NCBI GenBank assembly: GCA_023052935.1
Contig: CM041292.1
Span: 26,742,954-26,806,953, forward strand
Length of the DNA: 64,000 bases
Direction: 5' to 3'
Origin: Piezodorus guildinii
Lineage: Eukaryota > Arthropoda > Insecta > Hemiptera > Pentatomidae
Part shown: piece by piece, positions 21,397-32,310 of the stretch
Layout of the letters: every line of letters begins with the position of its first letter
How positions within the stretch are numbered: the first letter of the stretch is position 1
Notes under the pieces: model-generated
The model's database searches: none
Told to the model about the DNA's origin: nothing
What the model saw: the letters and a program-made list of their open reading frames with translations, nothing else
Translations under genes and position numbers: made by a program

Positions 21397-22303
21397 TACT
21401 TTCACTTACTATATATAGTAAGGGGAAGTATTGCGATCGTGAAAATTTTCGAATTCCAGTTTTCAACGGAAATACACTTTTTAGGGTCCCCTGAGTCCAA
21501 ATAACCAAGTCCCGCAAAAAGGTCTGTGTGTGTGTGAGTGTGTGTGTGTGTGGTAACTCCCGGGCGGAAACGGTAAGTCCTATGATACTGAAATTTCATA
21601 TTTACGACAACTAAACGCCCGAGACGTGACAAAACTTTTTTCATCAAAATGAGCTTACCAGAAGAGGCACTTTATACCATGCATTTTGCACCTTTTTTCA
21701 ATTTTCTCGAAAACGGTTCCGACGATTTTGATTAAACTCGCTATATCGATGTAAAATTTAATGGGCTTTAATATCATGTAGGTTTTATTCTGATTAAAAT
21801 GGTCTGACAGGGCTTAAATGCCGATATTTTAAATTTTCTTCTCCTAAAGTACCTTTAATTTTGTAGATTCAATAAAAATAACTATATTATCTTGTTAACG
21901 CTGATGAAAAACAGGTAAATATATAAATTGAATAAATTCGATACCCAACTAAAGGAGAAAACAGAAAAAAAATATTTTTAATGAAATTTTTCGTTTTTGA
22001 TCATTAGAGCAGTAATATACATGTATGATATACCGTTGGAAAGCTAAAGATTTTAGAAAAAAATATTATCACATACACAAGCTTTTAGAAGTTAATAGAG
22101 AGTGATGAGAAGAAGATAAAACTAACTGATTATTTTAGATAATAATATAATAGATTTTTTAATAAAACACTTGTTTCTATATAAATTCAATTTGATTAAT
22201 TCCTTAATAGTTTCACGTATTTTTATCTCTAACTGTATTTGAAAATTCTTTCATTGATTTTAAAAATCGAGGTAAGTGAAAGTCGTGTGTTGCCCGCACC
22301 AGA
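21397..22303 (-). mobile_element. HINE-like element A3, complete, 907 bp
   Basis: On the plus strand it opens with TACTTTCACTTACTATATAT/AGTAAG (the terminal stem-loop reversed) and closes with CGTGTGTTGCCCGCACCAGA. It includes a GT microsatellite at about 21523-21552 and all family core marks. It is flanked by T runs on both sides. This is one of the best copies for building a consensus. Confidence 0.85.
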
Positions 22304-22362
22304 TTTTTTTAAATTAAAGTGATCCATTTTCATTCAACATATTTTATTTCTTATTTCCTTCT

Positions 22363-22396
22363 CCCTACTTTTCGGCTTTTTGCCATTTTCAAGGGA
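22363..22396 (-). ncRNA. PLE hammerhead-like motif, 3' copy, weak
   Basis: The minus strand reads CCCTTGAAAATGGCAAAAAG followed by CCGAAAAGTAGGG. The GGC/GCC stem and the following GAAA are present, but the CUGAUGA box is reduced to CTTGAAAA. Its position after the nuclease frame fits a 3' terminal repeat. Confidence 0.35.
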
Positions 22397-22775
22397 TCTC
22401 TAAACATCATTTATTTTAAAATTAAAAGATAAACAACATTAATATTTTACATTGTTATAAGGCAATTTACACACCTTTTAATATTCCTTCATAATGCACT
22501 TATAAAAATATACATTTTTTCACATTTAAAAAATAAAACTATTATAGGCTGACCAGCCCTGTCATGGTTGTTATCACCCACTGGATTAAAGCAATGTATT
22601 CCCTCACTCTTAACACTTGTTATTAAAACCAATATTTTTCTTTATCCTTATTTATGATGTAATCACCACAAAACTATATCAAATAATAATCCCACAAAAT
22701 TCCAAATATTATTCTATTATATTAAGTTATTTAAAATATTATGTTATTCAAGAAATTCAATTTACTTAAATTATA

Positions 22776-23090
22776 TTATTTATTAATTTTGCCCAAAATC
22801 TCAGTATAATGATCATTTAAGTTCTTTGTGTCCGTTTTGTAGTTTATACTGTAGTCAATGTGTTCTGAAATATAAATTGCCTCAAAAATTTTTCTTTTAA
22901 AATCATTGCTTTCTATATGTACTATCACAGTATTTTCAAAGTCAAATTGATGTTGTTTATTTATTACATGCTGTACTAAAGGAGACTTTTTATTCCCTTT
23001 TCCTTTATTCTTAACATCATTTTGGTGCTGATACACCCTATCCTTCAAGAACTGCTTTGTTTCACCAATATATACTGCAGGATAATTCAA
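22776..23090 (-). pseudogene. GIY-YIG endonuclease domain of a PLE
   Basis: The 104-aa frame has AVYIGETKQFLKDRVYQH (GIY-YIG motif with its arginine), KSPLVQHVINKQHQFDFEN and FKRKIFEAIYISEH (the glutamate helix). The family's HVINKQH..FDFEN..I and KIFEA.YI blocks are in order. PLEs carry this domain after the RT and use it to nick target DNA. The first codon is TTG and a stop lies just upstream, so this is a truncated remnant rather than a gene. Confidence 0.8.
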
Positions 23091-23099
23091 ACTGTATTA

Positions 23100-24115
23100 C
23101 AATTAACTGGTAATAATCTGTAATACAGTTGTAAATATCAATAAACATTTTTTTTTTAAATGTACAAATTCAAAAATTGATCTTATAAAGAAAGATAACG
23201 CATGCTGTGCCAACAAAATTATATTAAATTAATATATTTCCTAGTTAAACTATGATTTATTTAAGTGAGGTTTATTTCCTAAAATGGTAAAAAAAAAATC
23301 TGGTTATATCTGGACTTAAGTATAAAATTTCAAAATTGACTAGGAACAATGTGCAGTGAGATTATTTATTGCTTAATCTATCCCCTCTCTAAATTTCGCG
23401 GACTTTCACCAGATACGAAATGCGGAACCAAAGCGCTAAGTTTAAATGAACCGTGAGCCTGGAATCTTGATGTTTCAATATCTTTACGAATTATAGAATG
23501 GCCTTACGGGCCAGAAAAATATTCAATGGTATTTCATTCAATTCTAATAGCAATTTTTAATAAACACATATCTAATACCTTAACTGAAGGGTATAGCCGG
23601 GTAAGAATGGTAAATCTGCCTCCGCGGCTTTTTTTCTCAAACTTGGGGGGTCGATTTGGTATTGAGTAAAAATCATTCACCCAAATTTGTAGCTTTTCAA
23701 TTCAAACAGTTTTCGAGATATTTTTTAAAACCTCTTTTTTCGATTTTATTTTTTTTTAATAGTAAAATTTGAAATTAATTAATGACGATTTTTTCTCTGA
23801 TTCTTAGGAGTCAAAGGCATAAAAAATATATGTATGATTCTGAAATGAAAATATGCTGAATTAGATGTATCTCAAATTAGGAGCATAGGTTAAAGACAAG
23901 AAGAAAAGAAGCATTTCATACATATGCTATAGTACTCTCATAAATCAGACCCTCATTGTTAGAAGCCCACGGACGAATATTAAAACAGGTGTGTGCCTCA
24001 AGGAGCCATCTTAAGCCCTATTCTTATCATTTTATACTATGATGAAATACTTAAAATTAGATATTACTTCACTGAAACATAGGAAAGTTATATCGTGAAG
24101 ATACAAATTATTTTA
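23100..24115. other. Unassigned stretch
   Basis: No family match. Around 23590-23760 a locally GC-richer part (GCCTCCGCGGCTTTTTTTCT, CAGTTTTCGAGATATTTTTT) looks like part of an unknown repeat, but no second copy was seen here. Confidence 0.45.
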
Positions 24116-25054
24116 ACTTTCACTTACCCATGTATGAAATAAAGTAAGGGAAAGTATTGCAATCGTCAAAATTTTCAAATTCCAGTTTTCACTAATAATG
24201 CACGTATAGTAATACACGTTTTAGGGTCTCCTGAGTCCAAATGACCAAGTCCCGAAAAAAGGTCTGTGTGTGTGTGTGTTTGTGTATTCCCGGGCCAAAA
24301 CGTCCTATGAAACTGAAATGACATATTTAAGACAACTATACGCCGAGATGTTACAGAAACTTTTTTTATCAAAATCAGCTGACCGGAAGATCTACTTTAT
24401 ACTAAGCAATTTGCACCTTTTTATGATTTTCTCAAAAACAGCTTTAACGATTTTCATTAAACTCGCTATATCGATGTAAAATTTAATGTGCTTTTGATAT
24501 CATTAGGTTTTATTTTAATTGAAATAGTCTGAAGGGCTTAAATGCCGATATTTTAAATTTTCCTCCGCCTTATCATATTCGTTTAACTTCTATATTCAGT
24601 CGTTTAATGCTAATCAGATGATATGATAAATTTTATGAAATCTAAAAAATTAAAGGTACTTTAGAGGAAGAAAATTTAAAATATCGGCATTTAAGCCCTG
24701 TCAGACTATTTCAATCAATTGAACCTACGTGATATTAAAACACATCAAATTTTACATCTACATAAAAATCCCCGTTTTTGAGGAACGAAACAAAATTCTT
24801 GGTATAAAGTAGTATTTTAGTAAAAAATGTGCTGTAACATCTCGGGCGTAGGGTTATCTTAAATACGAAAATTCAGATTCCTACACCTTTTCGTTTTGGT
24901 GCTGGACTTACCACAAACACAGATCTTTTTGCGGGAACTTGGTTATTTGGACTCAGAAGACCGTAAAACGTGCATTTCCGTTGAAAACTGGAATTCGAAA
25001 TTTTTCACGATCGCAATATTTTCCCTTACTATATATTTCATATATATGTAAGTG
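24116..25054. mobile_element. Two HINE-like 3' halves head to head (A4)
   Basis: 24116-24560 carries the 3' half of the family in minus orientation (GT run, TTCTCAAAAACAGCTTTAAC, GGGCTTAAATGCCGATATTT). After about 60 bp the same half appears in plus orientation (24620-25054: ATCGGCATTTAAGCCCTGTC to AATTTTTCACGATCGCAATA and GTAAGTGAAAGTAATA). Neither side has the TCTGGTGCGGG end. The unit forms a palindrome with about 440-bp arms. Confidence 0.75.
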
Positions 25055-25489
25055 AAAGTAATAAAACATTTGTTAATTTATAAATACTTTCACTAATTAC
25101 CTAACATTAAATAAGTTTTAAAAGCGCACATTTAGTTTCTATGGAAGCATTCACTTTCCAGTAATTAATACAAAAGTGGAAAGCAATCGCATTTTCGACG
25201 AATAACTTAAGTTTATACGTTTTACGTCACTCTCTATTGCTTTCTACAGTATTACTGATTAGATATTAACGTTTCTAAAACTTTTTCTTTCCAATGGTTC
25301 AGTGTATGTCACTATTCAACTCTACACATATGAAAGTTTTCATCTTCGAAATCACGAACAGCCACAAGGTTTTACCCAAAATTTTGGGTACCTACTTTAA
25401 TAAGACTGGGCTTGCCGCATACCTTAAGGTCGACCTTCGGGTGAAATAACAGAAATATCTTTTTAACACGAATCGGCTACTTTATACGA
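25055..25489. other. Unassigned, with a SINE1 shard near 25365-25432
   Basis: CAAGGTTTTACCCAAAATTT, TGGGTACCTACTTTAATAAG and ACTGGGCTTGCCGC are a decayed minus-strand SINE1 middle. The rest is unrecognised. Confidence 0.45.
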
Positions 25490-25965
25490 TTAAACTCACT
25501 ATGTCGATATAAAATTAAATGGGTTTTAATTAAATACCGATTTTTTTTTTCTAAAGTAGTTTTAATCAAGATTTTTGAAAAATTAACCATATAATCTTGT
25601 TAGAATTGATAAAAAAAAGGTAAATAAATAAGTTTACCGAATTTCATATCTAACTGAAGGAGAAAAGTACAAACTATTTTTTTCTGTTTTGAAAATGTTA
25701 ACAGTAACACAGCTAAAGATTAAAAAAAAAAAAAAAAACGTAGAAGGTAATGGAGAGAGATGAAAAGTGGGTAAAACTAAGTGATTCTAGTAGATAATTA
25801 TAAAATTTATTATTTAATGAAACACGTTTCTAGCGAAACTCTACATAATTCTTTAACCTTTTTTCTGCTCGACTTAAATCATTAAAAGCTTCAAACATTA
25901 TTTAAGTTTTTTTTATTGATTTCAACAACTTAGGTAAGTGAAAGTCATGTGTTGCGGGCACCAGA
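25490..25965 (-). mobile_element. HINE-like element A5, 5' half
   Basis: Ends on the right with GGTAAGTGAAAGTCATGTGT and TGCGGGCACCAGA, the reversed family start. Inside are CGATTAAACTCACTATGTCG and AACTGAAGGAGAAAAG. The 3' stem-loop end is missing on the left. Confidence 0.7.
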
Positions 25966-26057
25966 TTTATCATACAGCCAAGCAAAAGTAACAATTTAAA
26001 TGGGTATATTTAACATAATATATTTATAAAAATTATTTATATACAAAAAAAAAACAA

Positions 26058-26291
26058 CGGTCGTGCAATAGGTGATTAGGCTTTGATTACGCTCTGCCGT
26101 CAGGTTTTTCACCCAATTTTTTGGGAACCCACTTTATAGAGGATTGGTCTACCCCAGGAGGGCTCCATACCCTAGGGTTGCCCCCGATTGAAGTAAAAAA
26201 AATAATAAATAAATTCTGCTACATCGTAGTCGAACCAGAACTCGGAGAACAGTAGACTAGTGCTCTATCAACTAGAACACGCTGCTCCTCA
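26058..26291 (-). mobile_element. SINE1, minus strand
   Basis: Plus-strand CAATAGGTGATTAGGCTTTG, GGTTTTTCACCCAATTTTTT, GGGAACCCACTTTATAGAGG, CATACCCTAGGGTTGC and the head GTGCTCTATCAACTAGAAC reverse SINE1. Box B survives as CCAGAACTCGGAG. Both outer ends are somewhat eroded. Confidence 0.8.
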
Positions 26292-26833
26292 TTTATATAT
26301 AATGTATGTATGTATTATATATACATATTTTTAATAATAAATATGAATTATGGATTCATAAAAAGATGCCTTAAATTATTTAATATTGTGAAACAATTAT
26401 AATAACACCGTTAATTATATCAACAAAAAATTTTCTGCCTGATCCAATAGTGTGATGAACCCGTTGAGAAACGATAACCCGAACAGATAAGATAATAATA
26501 TATTATTAAAGCAAAAACCTAAATAAAATTATAATGGACTTGAAATACACAGACGACCAATTTCAATCAGGGCGAAGGTCAAAAACTCACTATATTCATA
26601 AAATTAATGTTGAAGGCAAAGTTCATTTGATGACAACTTATCTCTTTAAGATTACAAAACACATTGCCTACAATTTCAACATGTGTAGAAATAGATTTAT
26701 CACTTCAAAGATATAAGTGGAATTCGATGAATTTCGAAAAAAAAAAAAATCTTTGGACTAAAAAAAGGCAACCTCATAAGTAGGTCAGTAGAGATAGATA
26801 GCTTACAACTTTTTCTTTAGGTTATTTTACACG
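26292..26833. other. Unassigned AT-rich stretch
   Basis: A 60-aa frame at 26534-26716 has no motif and no homologue in this window. Nothing else seen. Confidence 0.5.
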
Positions 26834-27152
26834 AGGGAGCGGTGTGGTCTACTGGATAGAGTACTGGACTACTGTTCTCTACTTTAAGTCTCGGGTTTGA
26901 ATAATTCTAAGGCAGAATTATTTATTCTTTTATTTCAGTCGTGGAGTAACCCTAGAGTGAGAAGACCCTCCCGAGGCACAACCAGCCTCTATAAAGTGGG
27001 TACACAAAATTGGAAAAACAATATTGGCGGCTGAGCGTGAACAAGGCCTAAATTACCTCCTCGCAGGGTCGTTGTCCGTGAAGCAGTATGAACCTCTATA
27101 TGTACTGAACCCAAGACCCTTTATGGGCTGTAGAGGTACAGTGTTTTTTTTT
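26834..27152 (+). mobile_element. SINE1, near complete, T tail
   Basis: GGGAGCGGTGTGGTCTACTG plus GATAGAGTAC is the box A-like head. TCTCGGGTTTGAATAATTC is a weak box B. Body marks follow (CCTCCCGAGGC, CCTCTATAAAGTGGGTACAC, GGCTGAGCGTGA, GTACTGAACCCAAGACCC). It ends TAGAGGTACAG and a T run. Confidence 0.85.
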
Positions 27153-27230
27153 AATACTACATGGAGGTAGAAAAATTAAAAACAACAATTGAGGACGCTT
27201 GAATGAATTTGTATTTTAATCTGCAATATG

Positions 27231-28206
27231 CGTTGGAGCGCGGATTGTACTGCACGGGAGCCTTTCTCGACGTAGAACAGGCCTTTGACCGAGTCTGGCA
27301 CCCGGGATTGATTTACAAACTCCGTCTATTCCTCCCTCCTACCTATTTTCTAATTATCCAATCCTACCTCGCTGATAGATCTTTTAAAATAAATCACAAT
27401 AGTTCCTATTCCTCCCTGTTTTCTCAATCTGCTGGTGTTCCTAAGGCAGCATCCTAGGACCCGTTCTTTATACAGTCTATACAGCTGATATCCCAACCCA
27501 TCCAAAAACTTTCCTTTCTACCTATGCTGATGACACGTGTGTGCTATCAGTAGATAATAATCCTGTTACAGCCTCCCACACTCTTCAATCCCACATCCGA
27601 GACCAGAATTGGAGGATTAAAATTAATTCTAACAAATCCCACCAGATAACATTTACCCTTCGTCGTAAACCCATGACTTCCTGCCCTACAGTATCCTTTA
27701 ATGACACTCCACTAGCCCCTGTTGGACAGATTCGATATCTAGGACTCCACCTTGACAAACGTCTAACTTGGAATCCCCATACAAGACTGAAACGACAAGA
27801 AACTGCCCGACGTTTTCGACTACTTCAACACTTACTGGACAAACGTTCCAACCTACCACTTAATTACAAAAGACTTATTTATATGACCATCATAAGACCG
27901 ATATGGACTTACGGAATAGAGCTATGGGGCTCTACTAAACCATCGAATTCTTCTCGTATCCAATCCTTACAATCCAAAATCCTTCGTAAAATCCTTAACG
28001 CTCCTTACTTTGTCACGAATAAGCTCATCCATAAAGACCTTAATGTCCCATATGTTTCTGAATTAGCACGAACCAGGTATCAATCATTCCATGAAAAACT
28101 CCATTTCCACTCTAATCCACTAGTTTCTATTCTGTCATCCTCTTCCATTCCTGACAATACCCCGAGGCGTCTGAAAAGAAGATGGCATCGAGACCTTCTA
28201 GTTTAA
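27231..28206 (+). pseudogene. R-A reverse transcriptase, C-terminal half, one frameshift
   Basis: Reads ALERGLYCTGAFLDVEQAFD (RT motif A) and QSAGVPKAAS, where a lost base breaks the usual VPQGSVLGP. It continues in another frame as LGPVLYTVYTADIP and TYADDTCVL (catalytic ADD). From 27541 it is open: WRIKINSNKSHQITFTLRRK, IRYLGLHLDKRLTWNPHTRL, YGIELWGSTKPSNSS, NAPYFVTNKLIHKDLNVPYV, PRRLKRRWHRDLLV. The protein ends there, without RNase H, as in Jockey-type elements. Confidence 0.9.
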
Positions 28207-28342
28207 AATACTTTTAGAGTGCTGCCAATGGGTAGCGTCTCTACATGTATCTCATGTCAGTTTACTATGTACATCACATTTACTTGTTGTATATAATAAT
28301 ACAGTTGTAAATATCAATAAATATGTTAAAAAAAAAAAAAAA
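27231..28342 (+). mobile_element. R-A Jockey-like LINE, 5'-truncated, 12-bp TSD
   Basis: AATCTGCAATAT at 27219-27230 and 28343-28354 flanks it. Insertion begins inside the RT palm and ends with the R-A 3' UTR (GAGTGCTGCCAATGGGTAGC, ACAGTTGTAAATATCAATAA) and an A tail. This is the longest R-A copy here and the best reference for the family. Confidence 0.92.
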
Positions 28343-28354
28343 AATCTGCAATAT

Positions 28355-28678
28355 CCAACCATTTTTAGGGCAAAGATAAAATTATTGAGAAATATATTTA
28401 GGCGCGAGCGTATAAGAAACTCAAATGTAACCTACAATCCTGAAAAATGTCACCAATTAGATTAGTAATACTGACTACGTTGCGACAATATTGAATCGCT
28501 GTCATTCAGCTCCCGTACTTAGTGCAGAGGTCAGGCACGACCTACTTTTATTTTATTTTGATTTTACTTTCTATTCTCTGTCACTCTTATTATCACATAT
28601 AATGCTTTTAGACTTTTTTTTGTTAAATTTATATAACATACCCTTAATTTTTATAATTACTTTGTAGTTTTACTATTA
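28355..28678. other. Unassigned stretch
   Basis: No supported feature. Low-complexity T-rich parts occur near 28545-28640. Confidence 0.45.
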
Positions 28679-28795
28679 GAGTGCTGCCAATAGACAGTTT
28701 CTCTTTATGTCTTTCTCATGTCTTTCACCTAACTGCTAATTTACTAGATGTATTAACCAATACAGTAGTAAATATAAATAAATAAATAAAGATAA
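28679..28795 (+). mobile_element. R-A LINE 3' UTR-only copy
   Basis: GAGTGCTGCCAATAGACAGT, CTCATGTCTTTC and ACAGTAGTAAATATAAATAA match the R-A 3' UTR after its stop codon. No coding sequence precedes it, so this is an extreme 5' truncation. Confidence 0.7.
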
Positions 28796-28945
28796 GATAG
28801 TTTTACTACACTTTTCATTTTCTTTTTCATTATTTTATTTTGGCTTTCACTTCACTTCATGTTACCTTACATCCGTTTTTTATATATATAATTATTCACA
28901 TCTCTATTTACTGAAGCTGATATATTAACTATTTCTGTTTGTTTG
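28796..28945 (+). repeat. Repeat E, copy 1
   Basis: TTTACTACACTTTTCATTTT, TTTGGCTTTCACTTCACTTC and TATTTACTGAAGCTGATATA recur, in order, at 63836-63995. Class unknown; possibly a LINE 3' UTR. Confidence 0.5.
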
Positions 28946-29214
28946 TTGTTTTGTTTTGTTTTAGGACATAGAACATCTAGGTCATCAACGCCCGATGGTT
29001 TGTTATTATGATTGATTCTTCAAAGGAGGTTATTGTTAATTCAAATGAGATTAAGAATAAGAAGAAAAAATAAATAATTAAAATAAGTAAAGGATACAGA
29101 TTAAAAAAATAAATAAAAATAAAATAATAACAACAGAAATTAGACATTAATAGGATAATAAATTTAACAGATACATAATAAAGAGGGTATGTCTTCGATA
29201 GATGTGTTGGATAG

Positions 29215-29520
29215 TCAGAGGCTATTTAACGGTTTGACCCTTGCTAGAAACTTAATTACGGCATTTATTATGGGCTCATCGTTCCGCAGAGCCATTCTTA
29301 TATTGGGCGGTATACCCAGCTGGTGTAATATTGTACGATAATAAGAGCATTCTTCAAATACGTGGCTGATTGATAAAATTGTGTTGCAGTGCGAGCATTT
29401 AGGAGGGGCTTCTCTCGTAATTAAGTAACCATGAGTAAGTCGGCTATGTCCGATTCTGAGGCAGGTAATAGCAACTTCTTCTCGACGAGAGTTACGGATT
29501 GAGGTTTTCCAGGGATTCAC
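29215..29520 (-). pseudogene. LINE C-terminal zinc-knuckle fragment (I/RNase H type)
   Basis: TCLRIGHSRLTHGYLITREA followed by CSHCNTILSISHVFEECSYY is the conserved block (RIGHTRLTH.YL, then C-x2-C-x8-H-x4-C) that follows RNase H in I-like and related LINEs. No RNase H or RT is left upstream. The frame is open for 101 codons. The 3' UTR should lie to the left but has no clear end. Confidence 0.75.
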
Positions 29521-29666
29521 GTTTTTCTTAATCAGTTTAAGTTTAACTATTTCTTTTTTAGTCTTTATTACTTTATATGTCTATTCCTAAATAACCAATT
29601 TTAACGAAATTTTAATTATTTTTTCTGTTATTATCAAACACCTACACTGTATCTTTATTTCTAGCC

Positions 29667-29698
29667 CCGATGAAGACCCCCAACGTTGGTCAAAACAT
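29667..29698 (+). ncRNA. PLE hammerhead-like motif, copy 2
   Basis: CCCGATGAAGACCCCCAACG followed by TTGGTCAAAACA. Stem GACC/GGTC is intact, the box reads CCGATGA, and the usual GAAA has become AAAA. It is probably a dead relic of a PLE terminal repeat. Confidence 0.45.
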
Positions 29699-29884
29699 TG
29701 CATATTTAATATATATATTTTTGTTTTTACACGTTTCTGTTCTTTTTTTAACGCTAACGGGACCAAACAATCTCTTGCTTGAAAAACAAAATTTAGCAAA
29801 CAGGTGTACTGATAAGACGAAAATATGGGAGCAAATTTGTTCTATGGCGCCTAAAACGTAGAATGCCTCATCAAATCTTGTTTG

Positions 29885-30510
29885 TTTATTTACTTAACAT
29901 TTATTTTATGCTACTATGGTTAATTGGACGATGCTATAGTGGGTTTTCGCGTAAAATGTAAGCTCTATATTATCAAAGTGCCACAAGCGGCCATTTTTTG
30001 TAATGAAAAAACATATGGTAGAAGAAGAAGAGAAGCCAGGTGCACTCAAAACCTATTCGTTTCATTTTGAGTCTGTTACCACAATAACGATTGCATAAAA
30101 AAAGAAAAGGTCACCCTAGGATGAACGGGGCGAGGAAGAGAACACAAATAACGCAACCGTATTTAAATATAAGCATGTAAAACCCAACTAAATTGTTACT
30201 TTTTTTTTTTACTTAAATTATTTTATTTATTTTTTATTGTGTAGGTTTTTGTTTTTAAATTTTTCCTACTGTTCTAAATATAACACAGGCTACAATTACC
30301 ATTAACCCCCTACTATAAATATCACGTAAATGTAACATGTAATTGGTGCAATTACCACATGTATAAAGTATGAGGACCAGTGGGTGTTATAAATATTGCC
30401 TATCCAGGTTTAATTAGGATAGGGATCTTTAATAATAAAGGATTTTTTACTCTCATAAAACAATTGAAGTGTGAACTGCAGAGTTTAAACCCACACCCTT
30501 AGACATAAAA
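29885..30510 (-). mobile_element. SINE2 split by ~440 bp of unknown sequence
   Basis: The tail side (29885-29947: TTTATTTACTTAACATTTAT, GGTTAATTGGACGATGC, ATAGTGGG) and the head side (30383-30510: TATTGCCTATCCAGGTTTAA, TTAGGATAGGGATCTTTAA, GAGTTTAAACCC) are separated by 29948-30382. AGTGGG is present on both sides of the interruption. The interrupting piece has no recognised class. Confidence 0.65.
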
Positions 30511-31103
30511 GATGAAATGTTTCATATTTCGTACATTCAAAGAATTGTATGAGCACAGGTCATCACTGCCTTTTCATTACATACAGACCCTGTATAAAGG
30601 CCTGAAATTTAGGCCGATACGTCGACATGAACATATGAATGTATTTATATATACACAAAACTATATATTCACTTTGATGAATGAGCTCCCGACCAAATTA
30701 AGCTATTAAATGTTCTTCTCATAGAAATAAGTAATGTTTCAAAATATAATTAATAATTACGACTGGCTCGGTACTGAGCTTCCTGGTTAGATTTGAAATT
30801 GGGAAAGAAGCAAGTGCTGCCGAGCATCAGATAATAGAGCAGTTGGAAACGTCCACTTATCCTATCTACCGGCCAAAATTGAATGCAAAGTGTTACTATT
30901 AAGAAAAAAATTGCTTGATCGTTGTTGACTTGCATTATCAAATAGGGAACCTATAGCGAGGGATTTCATCTTCAAACTTTCGACATTCTGACTAAATTTG
31001 AAAAGTATCATGTATAAAATAAACAAAGCTTAGTTCGAGCAAAATATGGAACAATATAAACCCAAAATAGTATGGAATTCAATATAATTATCATTTGTTA
31101 ATT
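30511..31103. other. Unassigned; possible decayed PLE motif near 30590-30622
   Basis: CCTGTATAAAGGCCTGAAAT followed by TTAGGCCGATACGTCG has the stem GGCC/GGCC and a damaged GAAAC, as in the PLE motifs elsewhere. The CUGAUGA-like box is lost. Two short frames here have no motifs. Confidence 0.4.
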
Positions 31104-31345
31104 TAACATTACTTTATGCTGCTATGGCTAATTGGACGATGCTAAAGTGGGGGATCTAAATCTTTACTATCCATGTTCAATTAGGATAGTGATTTTTGAC
31201 GAGTTCCTAACACAGTACATAGTAGGGACTACCATTTTACGTCCTGCTGAAGGATGGCATAACCTGGGATTTTTTCTCCCTTTAAAAATCATAGGCCCAT
31301 CAGCTGAGTTTTAGCCCTCGGCCTTGGACATAGAAGGCTTTCATG
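31104..31345 (-). mobile_element. SINE2, near complete, diverged
   Basis: TTAACATTACTTTATGCTGC, TATGGCTAATTGGACGATGC, GGATAGTGATTTTTGACGAG, CATTTTACGTCCTGCTGAAG and TTGGACATAGAAGGCTTTCA follow SINE2 reversed. Box B has decayed to GTTTTAGCCCTC. Confidence 0.75.
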
Positions 31346-32164
31346 CTACACACTAAAAGTTAAAATGTTTTTAGTGAGTTATCCTAACAATTATAGCACA
31401 TAGTTATTTTCTTCCCTTTGGTACCTTTTATAGTATTTATTTTTAGTAGAATGAATAAACCAAAGAAAGGATAATAGTATATGTAAGACAGAAAATAAAT
31501 AATGAAATAAATAGATGAACCACTTAACACCTGTCAAGGAAATAATAATTAGCAATTAACTTGGCAGGCAGCCACAAGATAGTGACACGCTAGGCATGGG
31601 GAAGGAAATGCCCTAGCACGTTCTCTTCCTCGACATTCCTAGTTTACTTTTGTCACGAAAAGACTCTTCTATCCAGAATTTCAAATTCAAGATCTAAAAA
31701 AAAACAACACTGATCAGATATTAAAAAACCAAAATTATACTATTTCATATTTAACGAAATTTAAATACATCTAAAACGATCGCTTCTTCAAAAGTATTAA
31801 TGCAAGGAACTGTTATCAAGTTAATCCTACTTATCGTTTATGTACGTTTCAGAATTCTATTTGTTTCGAAATATGTCTTACTTCTTAAAAAAAAATAAAA
31901 AATCAAGAATTTCAAACAGTGATATCAAATTTTTTCAACAGCAATTCAAAAGAATGGTATCAACATAGGATCAAGCAATTGTCCGAACGATGGGCATAGC
32001 AGTGCAACACAATGGGTTATAATTTGAATATTAATAATATGTACATTAAAAAACATGCATATAGTTATGATTGTGTGTATAGTGTTTATTTATTTGTCAT
32101 CTTTGTATTTATCTCAATTATAAGTTGTTGTTTTGCTTTGTTTTTGTTTTATACATATATGAAT
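31346..32164. other. Unassigned AT-rich stretch
   Basis: No repeat or coding signal was recognised. Confidence 0.5.
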
Positions 32165-32305
32165 TTATTTAGACAAGAAATCGTAGTTTGATTTTTTATT
32201 ACTTTTTGTATATAATGTATGAATGTGGTATCATATCGCTATTACGATTGATCATTTTGAAACAAATTGTAATATACCTCAATAAATATTTTTTTAAAAA
32301 AATGC
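32165..32305 (+). mobile_element. R-B LINE 3' UTR remnant
   Basis: TTTTGTATATAATGTATGAA, TATCGCTATTACGATTGATC and AAACAAATTGTAATATACCT plus CAATAAATATT follow the end of the R-B 3' UTRs at 44455-44550 and 52975-53065. Only the UTR is present. Confidence 0.65.
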
Positions 32306-32310
32306 ACACT

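Larger units (their letters stand above)
22304..23090 (-). mobile_element. Penelope-like element (PLE) 3' part
   Basis: Contains a GIY-YIG domain frame (22776-23090) and, about 380 bp downstream in the same sense, a GGC..GCC-GAAAAG motif (22363-22396) of the kind found in PLE terminal repeats. The reverse transcriptase part is absent. The right boundary may be near 23100. Confidence 0.65.

Noticed and set aside
25055..25365. Possible extension of HINE copies A4 and A5 into one element
   Set aside because: Scattered GTAAGTGAAAG-like and TACTTTCACTAATTACC words are present, but the core marks are missing, so joining them is not supported.
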